Positions 36,146-44,803 of a stretch of DNA of 62,266 nt are shown in pieces. Position numbers and translations under genes: made by a program. Source of the stretch: Bacteroidales bacterium UBA3754 (GTDB lineage: Bacteria; Bacteroidota; Bacteroidia; Bacteroidales; UBA1715); contig DFGI01000034.1 of assembly GCA_002371705.1 (NCBI GenBank), forward strand, positions 1,656 to 63,921, in the 5' to 3' direction. Every line of letters begins with the position of its first letter. The first letter of the stretch is position 1. The notes under the pieces are model-generated. The model ran no database searches. It was given only the letters and a program-made list of their open reading frames with translations, and was not told the origin of the DNA.

Positions 36146-39100
36146 ATGATTTACAAGACCGCCATAAACAAACCTATCACCACGGCGCTCATTTTCGTGG
36201 CAGTGGTGATTTTGGGTATTTTCTCATACAAGAAATTGCCTATCGACCAGCTTCCTGAAATGGATCCGCCGTATGTTACGGTAATGACTTCTTATCCAGG
36301 AGCTAACGCAAGCGAAATTGAGACAAACATTACCAAAATCATAGAAAACGCCCTCAACTCGGTTGACGGATTGAAAGACCTTTACTCAACCTCGAAGGAC
36401 AATATTTCGATAGTAACGATGGAATTTGAGTGGGGTTCCAACATCGACGAAGCATTGAACGACATCCGCTCGTACGTTGACTTGGTATATGACAACCTGC
36501 CCGACGGAGTGAGCCGTCCTACAATCTTGAAATTGAACACAAGCGCGATGCCTGTCATTATTTACGGTTTCACCGCAAAAGAAAGCTATTCGGGACTCGA
36601 CAAGATTTTGGAGGAAAATGTGACCAACGTGCTGAACCGTATTGACGGTATTGGAAACCTGAACGTGTCGGGTGCTCCCGAACGTTACATTTACGTTGAC
36701 CTCGACCCGAAACAACTCGAAGCATACAATTTGAATGTGGAAGCAGTTGGTAACGCAATCAGCACCAACAACTTCAACCTTGCGTCGGGAACGGTGAAGA
36801 TGGGTAAAGAGCAATACCAACTTCGTGTGGAAAGCGAATACAAGGAAAGTTCCGAAATCAACAATATTGTGGTGATGACAACGCCCGACGGCAAACAAGT
36901 ATTTGTCCGCGACCTTGCCACTGTCCGCGATACGATAAAAGATGTGACGCTCGACGAAAAAATCAACGGCGTTGACGGAGCCCGCTTGACCATTTCAAAA
37001 CAAACAGGTGCCAACACGGTGGAAATCTGTCGCCAAGTGCGCAAGGAAATGGAGAAAATCAAAAAAACATTGCCTCCCGATATAGAAGTACACCTTATCC
37101 GCGACGGTTCCGAGGAAATTGAGAATGCCATCAACTCATTGGAAGAATCGGTTATGTACGCCTTGCTGTTCGTGGTTTTGGTGGTTTGGTTCTTCTTGGG
37201 AACGTGGCGAACCACGCTCATCATCGGTATTACCATACCTATTTCGTTGTTGACGGCGTTCATCTATTTGCTTGCTGCCGATAGTTCGTTGAATATCATA
37301 TCGTTGGCATCGCTTTCGGTGGCTATCGGTATGGTTGTGGACGATGCCATTGTGGTATTGGAAAACATTTCAAAACACATCGACCGAGGGGCAAGTCCGC
37401 GCGAGGCGTCGATTTACGCAACTAACGAGGTGTGGACTTCGGTTATCGCGACCACGTTGGTGATTGTGGTGGTATTCGTTCCACTTACCATGTTGAGCGG
37501 TATCGCAGGAATCTTGTTCAAGGAATTAGGTTGGATTGTGACGATTGTGGTATGTACCTCAACAACAATCGCAATTTCATTGACACCAATGATGTCGTCG
37601 AAGATTTTGAAAGGCAAGACGGTATATATGACCATTGCCGAAAAAGTTGCGGCAGAAAAACAGGAACAAGAAAAGAAAAAACATACGATTTGGGGATTCG
37701 TGGAACGAGTTTTCGAAGCAGTGGAAGCATGGTATGCCCGCGTTTTGCGTGCCTGCCTGCGTCATAAGAAAACAACTGTTTTCGTGGCAGTTATGATTTT
37801 CGTAATTTCTATGCTTCCATTGTTCATGGGCAAAATCGGTATGGACTTTATGAAAGACCAAGACGAAGGACGTTTTGACGTAACAATAGAACTGCAACGC
37901 GGTACCCGTCTTGAAGAAACGTTGGAAACAGCCCGTAAAGCCGAGGCAACAATCCGTGAAGTGCTGGGAGAAGATTTCGTAATGGTTTCAACCACAGCGG
38001 GTTCCAACGACGATGCTGGTATAGGAGCCTTGTTTAATTCCACCGACAATATCACCATCAATATGCGTGTGAGAGCCACGAAGAAATACGAAAGAAAAAC
38101 CGACAGAACAATCTTCGAAATTGAAGAACAGGTGCGTCAGGAATTCAAGAAATACCCAGAAATCATCAACTGTATTGTTGGCGCAGGCGGTTTGGCAATG
38201 GGCGGAAACAGCATCAGCGTTGAAATATACGGTTACGATTTCGACCACACAATGAATGCCGCCCTCGACTTGAAACGTGCATTGCAAAACAACGTGGAAG
38301 GCGCCCGCGACATTAAGATTGACCGTAAGGAAGACCGTGCCGAACTGCAAATTGTGTTCGACAAGGAAAAACTTGCCCGTCACGGATTGAATTCAACCAC
38401 CGTTGCGGCAAACGTGCGTTACCGTATTTATGGTATGACCGCAGGATTCTTCAAGGAAGATGGCGAGGAATACAATATTGTTGTAAGACTGAAGGAAGAT
38501 TTCCGCAGCAGTATTACCGACATCGAAAACCTTACGTTTATGACGGCAACCGGACAGCAAATCAAGTTGAACGAACTTGCCGAAATAAAAGAATACTGGT
38601 GTCCACCAGAAATTATGAGAAAGAACCGTCAACGTGTTGTAACCGTTTCGGTTACGCCATACAACACTCCATTGAGCGTGTTGGCAGAAAATATCCAGAA
38701 GGAAATCGACAAGATGGATGTTCCACAAGGAGTCACATTCAATGTGGGCGGTAGTTACGAAGACCAGCAGGAATCATTTGCCGATATGGGTTTGTTGGCA
38801 TTACTGATTATGTTGTTGGTTTACATTGTGATGGCTTCGCAGTTTGAATCGTTCAAGCATCCGTTCATCATTATGATGGCTATTCCGTTCGCATTGTCAG
38901 GTGTGATTGCAGCGTTGCTCATAACAGGCGAAAACCTTGATATGGTTGGTATGTTGGGCGTCATCCTGTTGATTGGTATTGTGGTGAAGAACGGTATCGT
39001 ACTCGTTGACTACATCAACTTGATGCGTGACCGTGGTTACGAGTTGTCCGAAGCAATTGCCCTTTCTGGTCAGTCACGTCTTCGTCCAGTTATGATGACC

Positions 39101-39349
39101 GCCTTGACGACCGCACTTGGTATGTTGCCTATGGCATTGAGCCGAAGCGAAGGTTCTGAGTTGTGGAACACAATGGGTTACGTGGTTATTGGCGGTTTGC
39201 TGGTTTCAACGTTCGTAACCTTAATTGTGGTGCCTGTACTTTACGGAATAATGTCGAAAGGCAGCGAACGCGAGAAAGAGGAAGAAGTTCGTAAGTCGTT
39301 TGTATTCATGAATATAGAACTTGAGGAGGAAAACGAAAATAAGAATTGA
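36146..39349 (+). CDS. RND multidrug efflux transporter (HAE1 family)
   Basis: The proton-driven inner-membrane pump of the operon, 1067 residues, full length for AcrB/MexB-type proteins. Twelve membrane segments are recognisable: one at 11-30, five around 335-540, and the mirror set around 870-1035. The paired aspartates of the proton relay are in AIGMVVDDAIVVLEN on membrane helix 4. The two large periplasmic loops are present. There is no heavy-metal (CusA) signature, so a drug, bile-salt or similar amphiphile is likely. It follows the adaptor by 17 bases. Its stop lies at the start of a heptad repeat array. Confidence 0.95.
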   Translation: MIYKTAINKPITTALIFVAVVILGIFSYKKLPIDQLPEMDPPYVTVMTSYPGANASEIETNITKIIENALNSVDGLKDLYSTSKDNISIVTMEFEWGSNIDEALNDIRSYVDLVYDNLPDGVSRPTILKLNTSAMPVIIYGFTAKESYSGLDKILEENVTNVLNRIDGIGNLNVSGAPERYIYVDLDPKQLEAYNLNVEAVGNAISTNNFNLASGTVKMGKEQYQLRVESEYKESSEINNIVVMTTPDGKQVFVRDLATVRDTIKDVTLDEKINGVDGARLTISKQTGANTVEICRQVRKEMEKIKKTLPPDIEVHLIRDGSEEIENAINSLEESVMYALLFVVLVVWFFLGTWRTTLIIGITIPISLLTAFIYLLAADSSLNIISLASLSVAIGMVVDDAIVVLENISKHIDRGASPREASIYATNEVWTSVIATTLVIVVVFVPLTMLSGIAGILFKELGWIVTIVVCTSTTIAISLTPMMSSKILKGKTVYMTIAEKVAAEKQEQEKKKHTIWGFVERVFEAVEAWYARVLRACLRHKKTTVFVAVMIFVISMLPLFMGKIGMDFMKDQDEGRFDVTIELQRGTRLEETLETARKAEATIREVLGEDFVMVSTTAGSNDDAGIGALFNSTDNITINMRVRATKKYERKTDRTIFEIEEQVRQEFKKYPEIINCIVGAGGLAMGGNSISVEIYGYDFDHTMNAALDLKRALQNNVEGARDIKIDRKEDRAELQIVFDKEKLARHGLNSTTVAANVRYRIYGMTAGFFKEDGEEYNIVVRLKEDFRSSITDIENLTFMTATGQQIKLNELAEIKEYWCPPEIMRKNRQRVVTVSVTPYNTPLSVLAENIQKEIDKMDVPQGVTFNVGGSYEDQQESFADMGLLALLIMLLVYIVMASQFESFKHPFIIMMAIPFALSGVIAALLITGENLDMVGMLGVILLIGIVVKNGIVLVDYINLMRDRGYELSEAIALSGQSRLRPVMMTALTTALGMLPMALSRSEGSELWNTMGYVVIGGLLVSTFVTLIVVPVLYGIMSKGSEREKEEEVRKSFVFMNIELEEENENKN

Positions 39350-39378
39350 AAATTGACAATTGAGAATTGACAATTCTG
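39344..39378 (+). repeat. Heptad array B1 (5 units)
   Basis: Units aattgaa, aattgac, aattgag, aattgac, aattctg, starting over the stop codon of the RND gene. The stretch acaattgagaa (39356-39366) is complementary to 39383-39393, so the transcript could form an 11-bp hairpin. Confidence 0.75.
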
Positions 39379-39399
39379 TTGGTTCTCAATTGTATTTTT

Positions 39400-39434
39400 A
39401 ATTATCAATTGTCAACTATCAATTATCAATTACT
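39400..39434 (+). repeat. Heptad array B2 (5 units)
   Basis: Units aattatc, aattgtc, aactatc, aattatc, aattact, ending exactly at the base before the ATG of the PII-like gene. Partly complementary to array B1. Confidence 0.75.
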
Positions 39435-39728
39435 ATGAAAGCAGTATTCATAACATTCAATCAAGCAAACACGGAACGTGTGGAATATATACTCGACACC
39501 TGCGGAGCCCGTGGGTTCACATTTTGGGAAGACGTGCAAGGACGCGGCAGCAAAGACGGCGACCCGCATCGAGGCACCCACACATGGCCAGAAATGAACT
39601 CCGCCGTCATCTCAATTGTTGAGGACGACAAAGTGGAGCCAATCCTCACTTTGGTAAAAAAACTTGACAAAAGAAACACCGACGTCGGCATCAGAGCGTT
39701 CGTGTGGAACGTGGAACAGACGGTGTAA
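39435..39728 (+). CDS. PII-like small protein
   Basis: A 97-residue cytoplasmic protein with the beta-alpha-beta-beta-alpha-beta pattern of the PII (GlnB) superfamily, starting MKAVFITFNQ and with the helix NTERVEYILD. It lacks the PII T-loop tyrosine and classic nucleotide motifs, so it is PII-like rather than GlnB. In Bacteroidales a protein of this kind often follows an RND pump, as here. A sensor or regulator of the pump is plausible but unproven. The heptad array between the two genes means it is either at the end of the efflux operon or separately expressed. Confidence 0.7.
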   Translation: MKAVFITFNQANTERVEYILDTCGARGFTFWEDVQGRGSKDGDPHRGTHTWPEMNSAVISIVEDDKVEPILTLVKKLDKRNTDVGIRAFVWNVEQTV

Positions 39729-39732
39729 ATAA

Positions 39733-39767
39733 AATGCTCAATGCGTAATGCTTAATGCTCAATTATT
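39733..39767 (+). repeat. Heptad array C (5 units)
   Basis: Units aatgctc, aatgcgt, aatgctt, aatgctc, aattatt, four bases after the PII-like gene. It lies between that gene and the convergent HepT-like gene. Confidence 0.75.
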
Positions 39768-39795
39768 CTTAGGAATAAAAGGAGTGATTTTGTAG

Positions 39796-40182
39796 TTAAT
39801 TCTTTGTTTGGGATTCTTGTTTTTCCCATTCTTCCCAATTGGTTTCTGCAAGATATTGTTTTACTTGTTCCAGAAGCGGCGAAAGTTCATTTTGAACCAC
39901 AGACCACACTATAGAAGGGTCAACTTGATAATAACCATGAACAAGGTGATGACGCATATCAGCAATACTTTGCCAATCCGTCTGGGCGTGACTTTCTCTA
40001 AATTCCTGACTAAGTTTATAGGCTGCTTCGCCAATTATCATTGTGTGATAAACTATTCCGCCAAACAGCAACTTGTCTGCCACAAAATCTTCATATTTCA
40101 TACCTTCTACACGTCCAAGAATCAAGTCAATGGCAGATACAATATGTTCCAATCTATTCTTATCTTTAAGCGGATCTCTCAT
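39796..40182 (-). CDS. HepT-like (DUF86/HEPN) toxin
   Basis: This 128-residue all-alpha protein is a HEPN-domain toxin of the HepT (DUF86) family, usually an RNase or the target of AMPylation by the partner antitoxin. The HEPN active-site motif R-x4-H-x-Y is visible in MRHHLVHGYY (near 82). It overlaps the upstream antitoxin gene by 17 bases on the same strand, the normal arrangement for the pair. Start at the ATG at 40182. Confidence 0.88.
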   Translation of the reverse strand: MRDPLKDKNRLEHIVSAIDLILGRVEGMKYEDFVADKLLFGGIVYHTMIIGEAAYKLSQEFRESHAQTDWQSIADMRHHLVHGYYQVDPSIVWSVVQNELSPLLEQVKQYLAETNWEEWEKQESQTKN

Positions 40183-40480
40183 ATATCAGTTTTTTGTCAC
40201 GATTTGCACTTTCAACAGCGAATGGGAGCAACGAACCATCGGTTACCAAATCTACTTTGCGGTTAAGAAGCCGTTCCAAATCCCTCCACATTCTAAAAAA
40301 CTTTAACCCAACTGGTTGTGAGTTATCAAGAACCACGAGTATATCAACATCACTCTTCGCCGTTTCCTCTCCACGAGCAAAAGAACCAAATAACCATGCT
40401 TTCAAAACAGGTTGTGTTTTGAAATAATTGGCAATTACATTGCTCATTTGTTCTGTTGAATGCAATTGAGTTTTTTGCAT
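40166..40480 (-). CDS. MntA-like nucleotidyltransferase antitoxin
   Basis: A 104-residue minimal nucleotidyltransferase, the antitoxin that AMPylates HepT. The catalytic motif GSx10DxD is present: GSFARGEETAKSDVDI (near 32-47), with both aspartates. The ATG at 40480 is used; an ATG two codons upstream (40486) is also possible. It comes first in the operon, as in known hepT-mntA pairs. Confidence 0.88.
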   Translation of the reverse strand: MQKTQLHSTEQMSNVIANYFKTQPVLKAWLFGSFARGEETAKSDVDILVVLDNSQPVGLKFFRMWRDLERLLNRKVDLVTDGSLLPFAVESANRDKKLIYERSA

Positions 40481-40713
40481 AATCACTTTTTTCTGCGAGG
40501 GTAAATATATAAAATCTTTTGAGAATCAAGTTTAAACTGAAAAACAAATTTTCCTTCTTCTACTGTGTATTTGCCTTAGACATAGAAAATTCCTTGAATA
40601 TAATACTCCCTTTTTTGTTTTATTACAACAACAACATTCAAATTAGTGAACCGTAATCACTCCACATTTGTTTGTGTTGTTCTTTCAAGAAGATTTCCGT
40701 TTCCAGAAAAACT

Positions 40714-42252
40714 TTATTCCTCCACCGAAATGGTTTCCAGTGCTTTACGAACACGTTTCAGCGTTTCTTCCTTGCCAATCATTTCAAAAATGTCGAACAA
40801 GTGGGCTCCCATACAGGCACCAACCACAGCCAATCGTAGACAGTTGCAGATTTGTCCTACGTTGTATTCATTCTTTGCAATGAAAGCCATTGTTTTTTCT
40901 TCCAACACTTTAGACGTGTAGTCCGTTTCGTTTTCCAAAAATTCCAATGTCGCCTGAATTTTCTCAGCAGCATTGTCTTTCCAACGTTTTTTCACGTCTT
41001 TTGGCTCGTACGATTGCGGTGCTTCGAAGAAATAGTAGCCGTTTGTCCACAAATCTTGTACAAACACGGCACGTTCTTTAATCAGGTCGCATACTTTCAC
41101 CACATAATCCATTGACGCAGAGATATTTTTCTCTTTCAAAATAGGCATAAACATTTCCGCTAATTTGTCCGACGGCGTACGGTGCAGCCATTGCTGGTTG
41201 AACCATTTTGTTTTTTCCGGGTCGAAGCGTGAGCCAGATTTTCCAACACGTTCAAGCGAGAATGCCTGAATGAGTTCGTCCATCGTAAAAATTTCTTGTT
41301 CCGTTCCCGGATTCCAGCCCAGCAAAGCAAGCATATTTACAAATGCCTCAGGTAAATAGCCGTTTTCGCGGTAACCTTGTGCCGTTTCGCCGTCGTCGCC
41401 TACCCAAAACAGCGGGAATACGGGGAATCCGAGTTTGTCGCCGTCGCGTTTGCTCAATTTTCCTTGCCCTTGTGGTTTCAAAATCAACGGAAGATGGGCA
41501 AATTTCGGCATCACGTCTTCCCAACCGAACGCACGATACAGAAGCACGTGCAACGGCATAGACGAAAGCCATTCCTCGCCACGAATCACGTGGGTAATTT
41601 TCATCAAATAGTCGTCAACCACGTTTGCCAAGTGGTAAGTCGGCATTCCGTCGGATTTATACAATACCTTGTCGTCAAGTTCGTCTGTGTTGAAATGCAC
41701 TTCCTTGCGGATTTCATCGTACAAATCAACATTCTGATTTTCAGGCATTTTGAAACGAATCACAAAATGTTCTCCCGAGTTCAAACGTTTTTCAACTTCT
41801 TCTTTTGAAAGCGTCAGCGAGTTACACAATTCCATACGCGTTTTGTGGTTATACACGAACGGATTTTTCTCTTGTTCGCCTTTCGTGCGCAATGCAGCCA
41901 GTTCTTCGGGAGTGTCGAATGCAAAATATGCATTGCCTGATTCAATCAGTTGATACGCATATTGTTTGTACAGCGGTTTGCGGTCGCTTTGGCGGTATGG
42001 TCCGTAGGGGCCTTCGGGTGTGACGCCGATACCTTCGTCAACTTTTATTCCGCACCATTTCAACGATTCAACAATATATGCCTCGGCGTTTTTCACAAAG
42101 CGAGTTTGGTCGGTGTCTTCGATACGCAACAAGAAATCGCCGCCGTTTTTCTTCGCGAACAAATAATTGAATAATGCTGTACGAACGCCTCCCATGTGAA
42201 GCGGTCCCGTAGGACTTGGTGCAAAACGCACACGAACTTTTCTTTCTCCCAT
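40714..42252 (-). CDS. gltX: Glutamyl-tRNA synthetase
   Basis: Charges tRNA-Glu; class I enzyme of 512 residues. The HIGH-type motif is HMGG (19-22) after FAPSPTGPL, and the KMSKS-type motif is KLSKRD near 263. The C-terminal half is the helical anticodon-binding domain of bacterial GluRS. A TAnnTTTG box is 18 bases before the start. The gene is divergent from tgt across a short region with a heptad array. Confidence 0.97.
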   Translation of the reverse strand: MGERKVRVRFAPSPTGPLHMGGVRTALFNYLFAKKNGGDFLLRIEDTDQTRFVKNAEAYIVESLKWCGIKVDEGIGVTPEGPYGPYRQSDRKPLYKQYAYQLIESGNAYFAFDTPEELAALRTKGEQEKNPFVYNHKTRMELCNSLTLSKEEVEKRLNSGEHFVIRFKMPENQNVDLYDEIRKEVHFNTDELDDKVLYKSDGMPTYHLANVVDDYLMKITHVIRGEEWLSSMPLHVLLYRAFGWEDVMPKFAHLPLILKPQGQGKLSKRDGDKLGFPVFPLFWVGDDGETAQGYRENGYLPEAFVNMLALLGWNPGTEQEIFTMDELIQAFSLERVGKSGSRFDPEKTKWFNQQWLHRTPSDKLAEMFMPILKEKNISASMDYVVKVCDLIKERAVFVQDLWTNGYYFFEAPQSYEPKDVKKRWKDNAAEKIQATLEFLENETDYTSKVLEEKTMAFIAKNEYNVGQICNCLRLAVVGACMGAHLFDIFEMIGKEETLKRVRKALETISVEE

Positions 42253-42270
42253 TTGCTAAAAATTTATGTG

Positions 42271-42278
42271 CAAAGATA
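42271..42278 (-). promoter_or_regulatory. -7 box of gltX
   Basis: Minus-strand TATCTTTG, 18 bases before the gltX ATG. It mirrors the same 8-mer that faces tgt on the plus strand. Confidence 0.6.
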
Positions 42279-42280
42279 AT

Positions 42281-42308
42281 GGAATTAGGAATTAGGAATT
42301 AGGAATTT
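42281..42308 (+). repeat. Heptad array D (4 units)
   Basis: Units ggaatta, ggaatta, ggaatta, ggaattt. It lies exactly between the divergent -7 boxes of gltX and tgt, where the -33 region of each promoter should be. Confidence 0.8.
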
Positions 42309-42313
42309 AGATT

Positions 42314-42321
42314 TATCTTTG
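42314..42321 (+). promoter_or_regulatory. -7 box of tgt
   Basis: TATCTTTG, 14 bases before the GTG start of tgt. Confidence 0.6.
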
Positions 42322-42335
42322 CAAAAATTTTCAGA

Positions 42336-43466
42336 GTGCAATTCGACTTACAACATAGTTGTTCCAAATGCAATGCGAGAGCGGGGAAAATCACAACCGA
42401 CCACGGGGAGATTGTAACGCCGATTTTCATGCCTGTGGGAACCGTTGGCTCGGTTAAAGGTGTGCACGTCAACGAATTGAAGGACGAAGTCAAGGCACAG
42501 ATAATTTTGGGCAACACCTATCACCTGTACCTTCGTCCTGGATTGGACATTCTTCGCAAAGCTGGCGGATTGCACAAATTCAACGGCTGGGACAAACCGA
42601 TTCTGACCGACAGTGGCGGATTTCAAGTCTTTTCGCTTTCCGAAAACAGAAAACTTACCGAGGAAGGTGCGCATTTCCGTTCGCACATTGATGGTTCAAA
42701 GCATTTATTTACGCCCGAAAATGTAGTTGATACACAACGGATTATCGGTGCGGATATAATAATGGCACTTGACGAATGCACGCCAGGAACCGCCAATTAC
42801 GAATACGCAAAGAAATCTCTTGATTTAACACATCGCTGGCTTGCCAGAGGAATCAAACATTTCGACGAAACCGAGCCGCTATATGGCTACAGCCAAACAT
42901 TTTTCCCAATTGTGCAAGGATGCACCTACAAAGATTTACGAATCAAATCAGCGGAATACATCAGCTCGCTCAACCGCGAAGGCAACGCTATTGGCGGTCT
43001 TGCCGTAGGCGAACCCGAAGAGGTGATGTATGAAATGATTGAAGTTGTGAACGAAATTCTGCCGAAAGACAAACCTCGCTATTTAATGGGCGTGGGAACC
43101 CCCGTAAACATTCTCGAAGCGATTTCGCGCGGCGTGGATATGTTCGACTGCGTGATGCCGACCAGAAACGGACGCAACGGAATGCTGTTCACGTGGGACG
43201 GAATCATCAACATTAAAAACAAAAAATGGGAAGATGACTTTTCGCCAATTGAGGCAAATGGCGCCACATTCGTTGACACAACGTACTCCAAGGCGTATTT
43301 GCACCATTTAATAAAATGCAACGAAATGCTGGGCGCGCAAATTGCCAGCATACATAATTTAGGATTTTATTTATCTTTGGTCGCGCAAGCAAGAAACCAT
43401 ATCGTGGATGACACATTCTGCGAATGGAAACAAAAAATGGTCGTTCAACTTGCACAACGGATATGA
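42336..43466 (+). CDS. tgt: Queuine tRNA-ribosyltransferase
   Basis: Tgt exchanges guanine 34 for preQ1 in the anticodon of Asp, Asn, His and Tyr tRNAs, a step in queuosine synthesis. The 376-residue TIM-barrel protein has the nucleophile region LTDSGGFQVFSL (near 90-101), GGLAVGEP, and the zinc site in the C-terminal third. It starts at GTG (42336), giving MQFDLQHSCSKC, the normal N-terminus of the family. The permease gene downstream overlaps by four bases (ATGA). Confidence 0.96.
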   Translation: MQFDLQHSCSKCNARAGKITTDHGEIVTPIFMPVGTVGSVKGVHVNELKDEVKAQIILGNTYHLYLRPGLDILRKAGGLHKFNGWDKPILTDSGGFQVFSLSENRKLTEEGAHFRSHIDGSKHLFTPENVVDTQRIIGADIIMALDECTPGTANYEYAKKSLDLTHRWLARGIKHFDETEPLYGYSQTFFPIVQGCTYKDLRIKSAEYISSLNREGNAIGGLAVGEPEEVMYEMIEVVNEILPKDKPRYLMGVGTPVNILEAISRGVDMFDCVMPTRNGRNGMLFTWDGIINIKNKKWEDDFSPIEANGATFVDTTYSKAYLHHLIKCNEMLGAQIASIHNLGFYLSLVAQARNHIVDDTFCEWKQKMVVQLAQRI

Positions 43467-44542
43467 TTAAGAAGTTAGACTGGTATATTATCAAAAAGTT
43501 CCTTGGAACATTCCTGTTGTCGATGGTGTTGATTATGGCAATCGCAATTATTTTCGACATTCAGGAAAAATACGACGACTTCATTTCGAACAAAGCTCCG
43601 CTAAAAGCAATTATATTAGACTATTACGTAAATTTCATTCCGTATTACGCGAATATGTTTTCGTCAATGTTCGTATTCATTTCGGTAATTTTCTTCACAT
43701 CGAAAATGGCATCGAACAGCGAGATTATTGCAATGCACTCTGGCGGAATCAGTTTCCACAGATTCCTTGTGCCATATATGATTACAGCGACCATCATTGC
43801 TGTGATTTCGTGGATATTAGTACTGTTTGTGATTCCCGAAGCCAACAAAATCCGTCTTGATTTCGAGGATAAATATGTGCGTAACAAATTCCAGAACTGG
43901 GAGAAAAACATCCACCGCCAAGTCCGTCCGGGAATGTTTGTGTATATGGAAAGCTACAATGTAGATGCCGACAATGCGTTCCGTTTTTCAATCGAAAAAT
44001 ACGAAGATGGCAAGCTCGTGTCAAAGCTCACCAGCGACTACGCCCGTTGGGACTCCGTGAACAATAAATGGATAGTGTATAATTACTTTATCCGTGATTT
44101 GAGAGGCCCGATTGAAAAACATTACAAGGGTGCGAACCTCGACACGGCGTGCTATTTGGAAGCTGCCGATATGCGCATGCGCGACACCTACGTGGAAAAA
44201 ATGAACATTGTGGAGCTGAACAAATTCATTGACAACCAGAAACTGCAGGGAACCGACAACATTGAACGTCTGATGATTGAGAAATACCAGCGGTGGGCGC
44301 TGCCATTCTCCACATTTATTCTCACGCTTATGGGCGTGTGCCTCTCAAATAAGAAAAAACGAGGAGGAACAGTCATCAATATTGTGGTGGGAACAGCATT
44401 GTGCTTCACCTATATACTTATGTTCCAAGTAAGTACCACGTTCACAATCAATCTTGGTTTCAATCCACTGATTTCGGTTTGGATGCCAAACTTCCTATAT
44501 GCTATAATTTGCTTCTTCTTATATAGAAAGGCAACGATTTAG
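43463..44542 (+). CDS. LptF/LptG-family lipopolysaccharide transport permease
   Basis: A 359-residue inner-membrane protein of the YjgP/YjgQ family, a subunit of the LPS exporter. It has membrane segments near 12-32, 55-75 and 98-118, a periplasmic beta-jellyroll region (about 135-260) and three more at the C-terminal end, the usual 3+3 layout. I start at the ATG at 43463 whose TGA overlap with tgt is typical of translational coupling; upstream residues would run into tgt. Whether it is LptF or LptG cannot be told from one sequence. Confidence 0.88.
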   Translation: MIKKLDWYIIKKFLGTFLLSMVLIMAIAIIFDIQEKYDDFISNKAPLKAIILDYYVNFIPYYANMFSSMFVFISVIFFTSKMASNSEIIAMHSGGISFHRFLVPYMITATIIAVISWILVLFVIPEANKIRLDFEDKYVRNKFQNWEKNIHRQVRPGMFVYMESYNVDADNAFRFSIEKYEDGKLVSKLTSDYARWDSVNNKWIVYNYFIRDLRGPIEKHYKGANLDTACYLEAADMRMRDTYVEKMNIVELNKFIDNQKLQGTDNIERLMIEKYQRWALPFSTFILTLMGVCLSNKKKRGGTVINIVVGTALCFTYILMFQVSTTFTINLGFNPLISVWMPNFLYAIICFFLYRKATI

Positions 44543-44545
44543 AAT

Positions 44546-44615
44546 AATGTACAATTCACAATGTACAATGCACAATGGATAATGCGTAATGCTCAATGCG
44601 TAATGCGTAATGGAG
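44546..44615 (+). repeat. Heptad array E (10 units)
   Basis: The longest array: aatgtac, aattcac, aatgtac, aatgcac, aatggat, aatgcgt, aatgctc, aatgcgt, aatgcgt, aatggag, in perfect 7-base register. It starts three bases after the permease stop and leads directly into a second repeat family. Confidence 0.85.
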
Positions 44616-44800
44616 ATGCCTCACTTCGTTCGGCATGACGGGATTTTTTGGAGATAATGAAAAGAAAAGGGAAAAATGCAGAGCATTTTTTCCCTTTTCT
44701 TTCTTCTCATTTCCCCCCCCAAAAAGAGCGTCTTTTCGAGCGAGGCGAGAAATCTCATTGTGGCTTCGACATGCTCAGCCACCCAAGAATTATCTCAAAT
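44616..44800. repeat. Composite dispersed-repeat island
   Basis: Contains atgcctcacttcgttcggcat, a gapped palindrome of a kind widespread between genes in many bacteria, the strong hairpin at 44659-44703, a run of eight C (44713-44720), and a stretch with cttcgacatgctcagccacc near 44765-44784 that resembles another common intergenic repeat. No coding potential. It fills the gap between the convergent permease and glyS genes. Confidence 0.6.
44659..44703. terminator. Bidirectional terminator-like hairpin
   Basis: About 20 bp of pairing between 44659-44679 and 44683-44703 with one bulge and a 3-base loop, A-rich on one side and T-rich on the other. It lies between convergent genes and can serve both strands. 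Confidence 0.75.
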
Positions 44801-44803
44801 CTC

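Noticed and set aside
40166..40480. HEPN/MNT pair as a novel defence system
   Set aside because: Gene order, overlap and motifs match the well-known HepT-MntA toxin-antitoxin family.
44546..44615. Heptad array as a CRISPR
   Set aside because: Units are 7 bases with no spacers of constant length and no cas genes are present.
44713..44720. Run of eight C as a phase-variation tract
   Set aside because: It lies between convergent genes, downstream of both stops, so length changes would not switch a gene.
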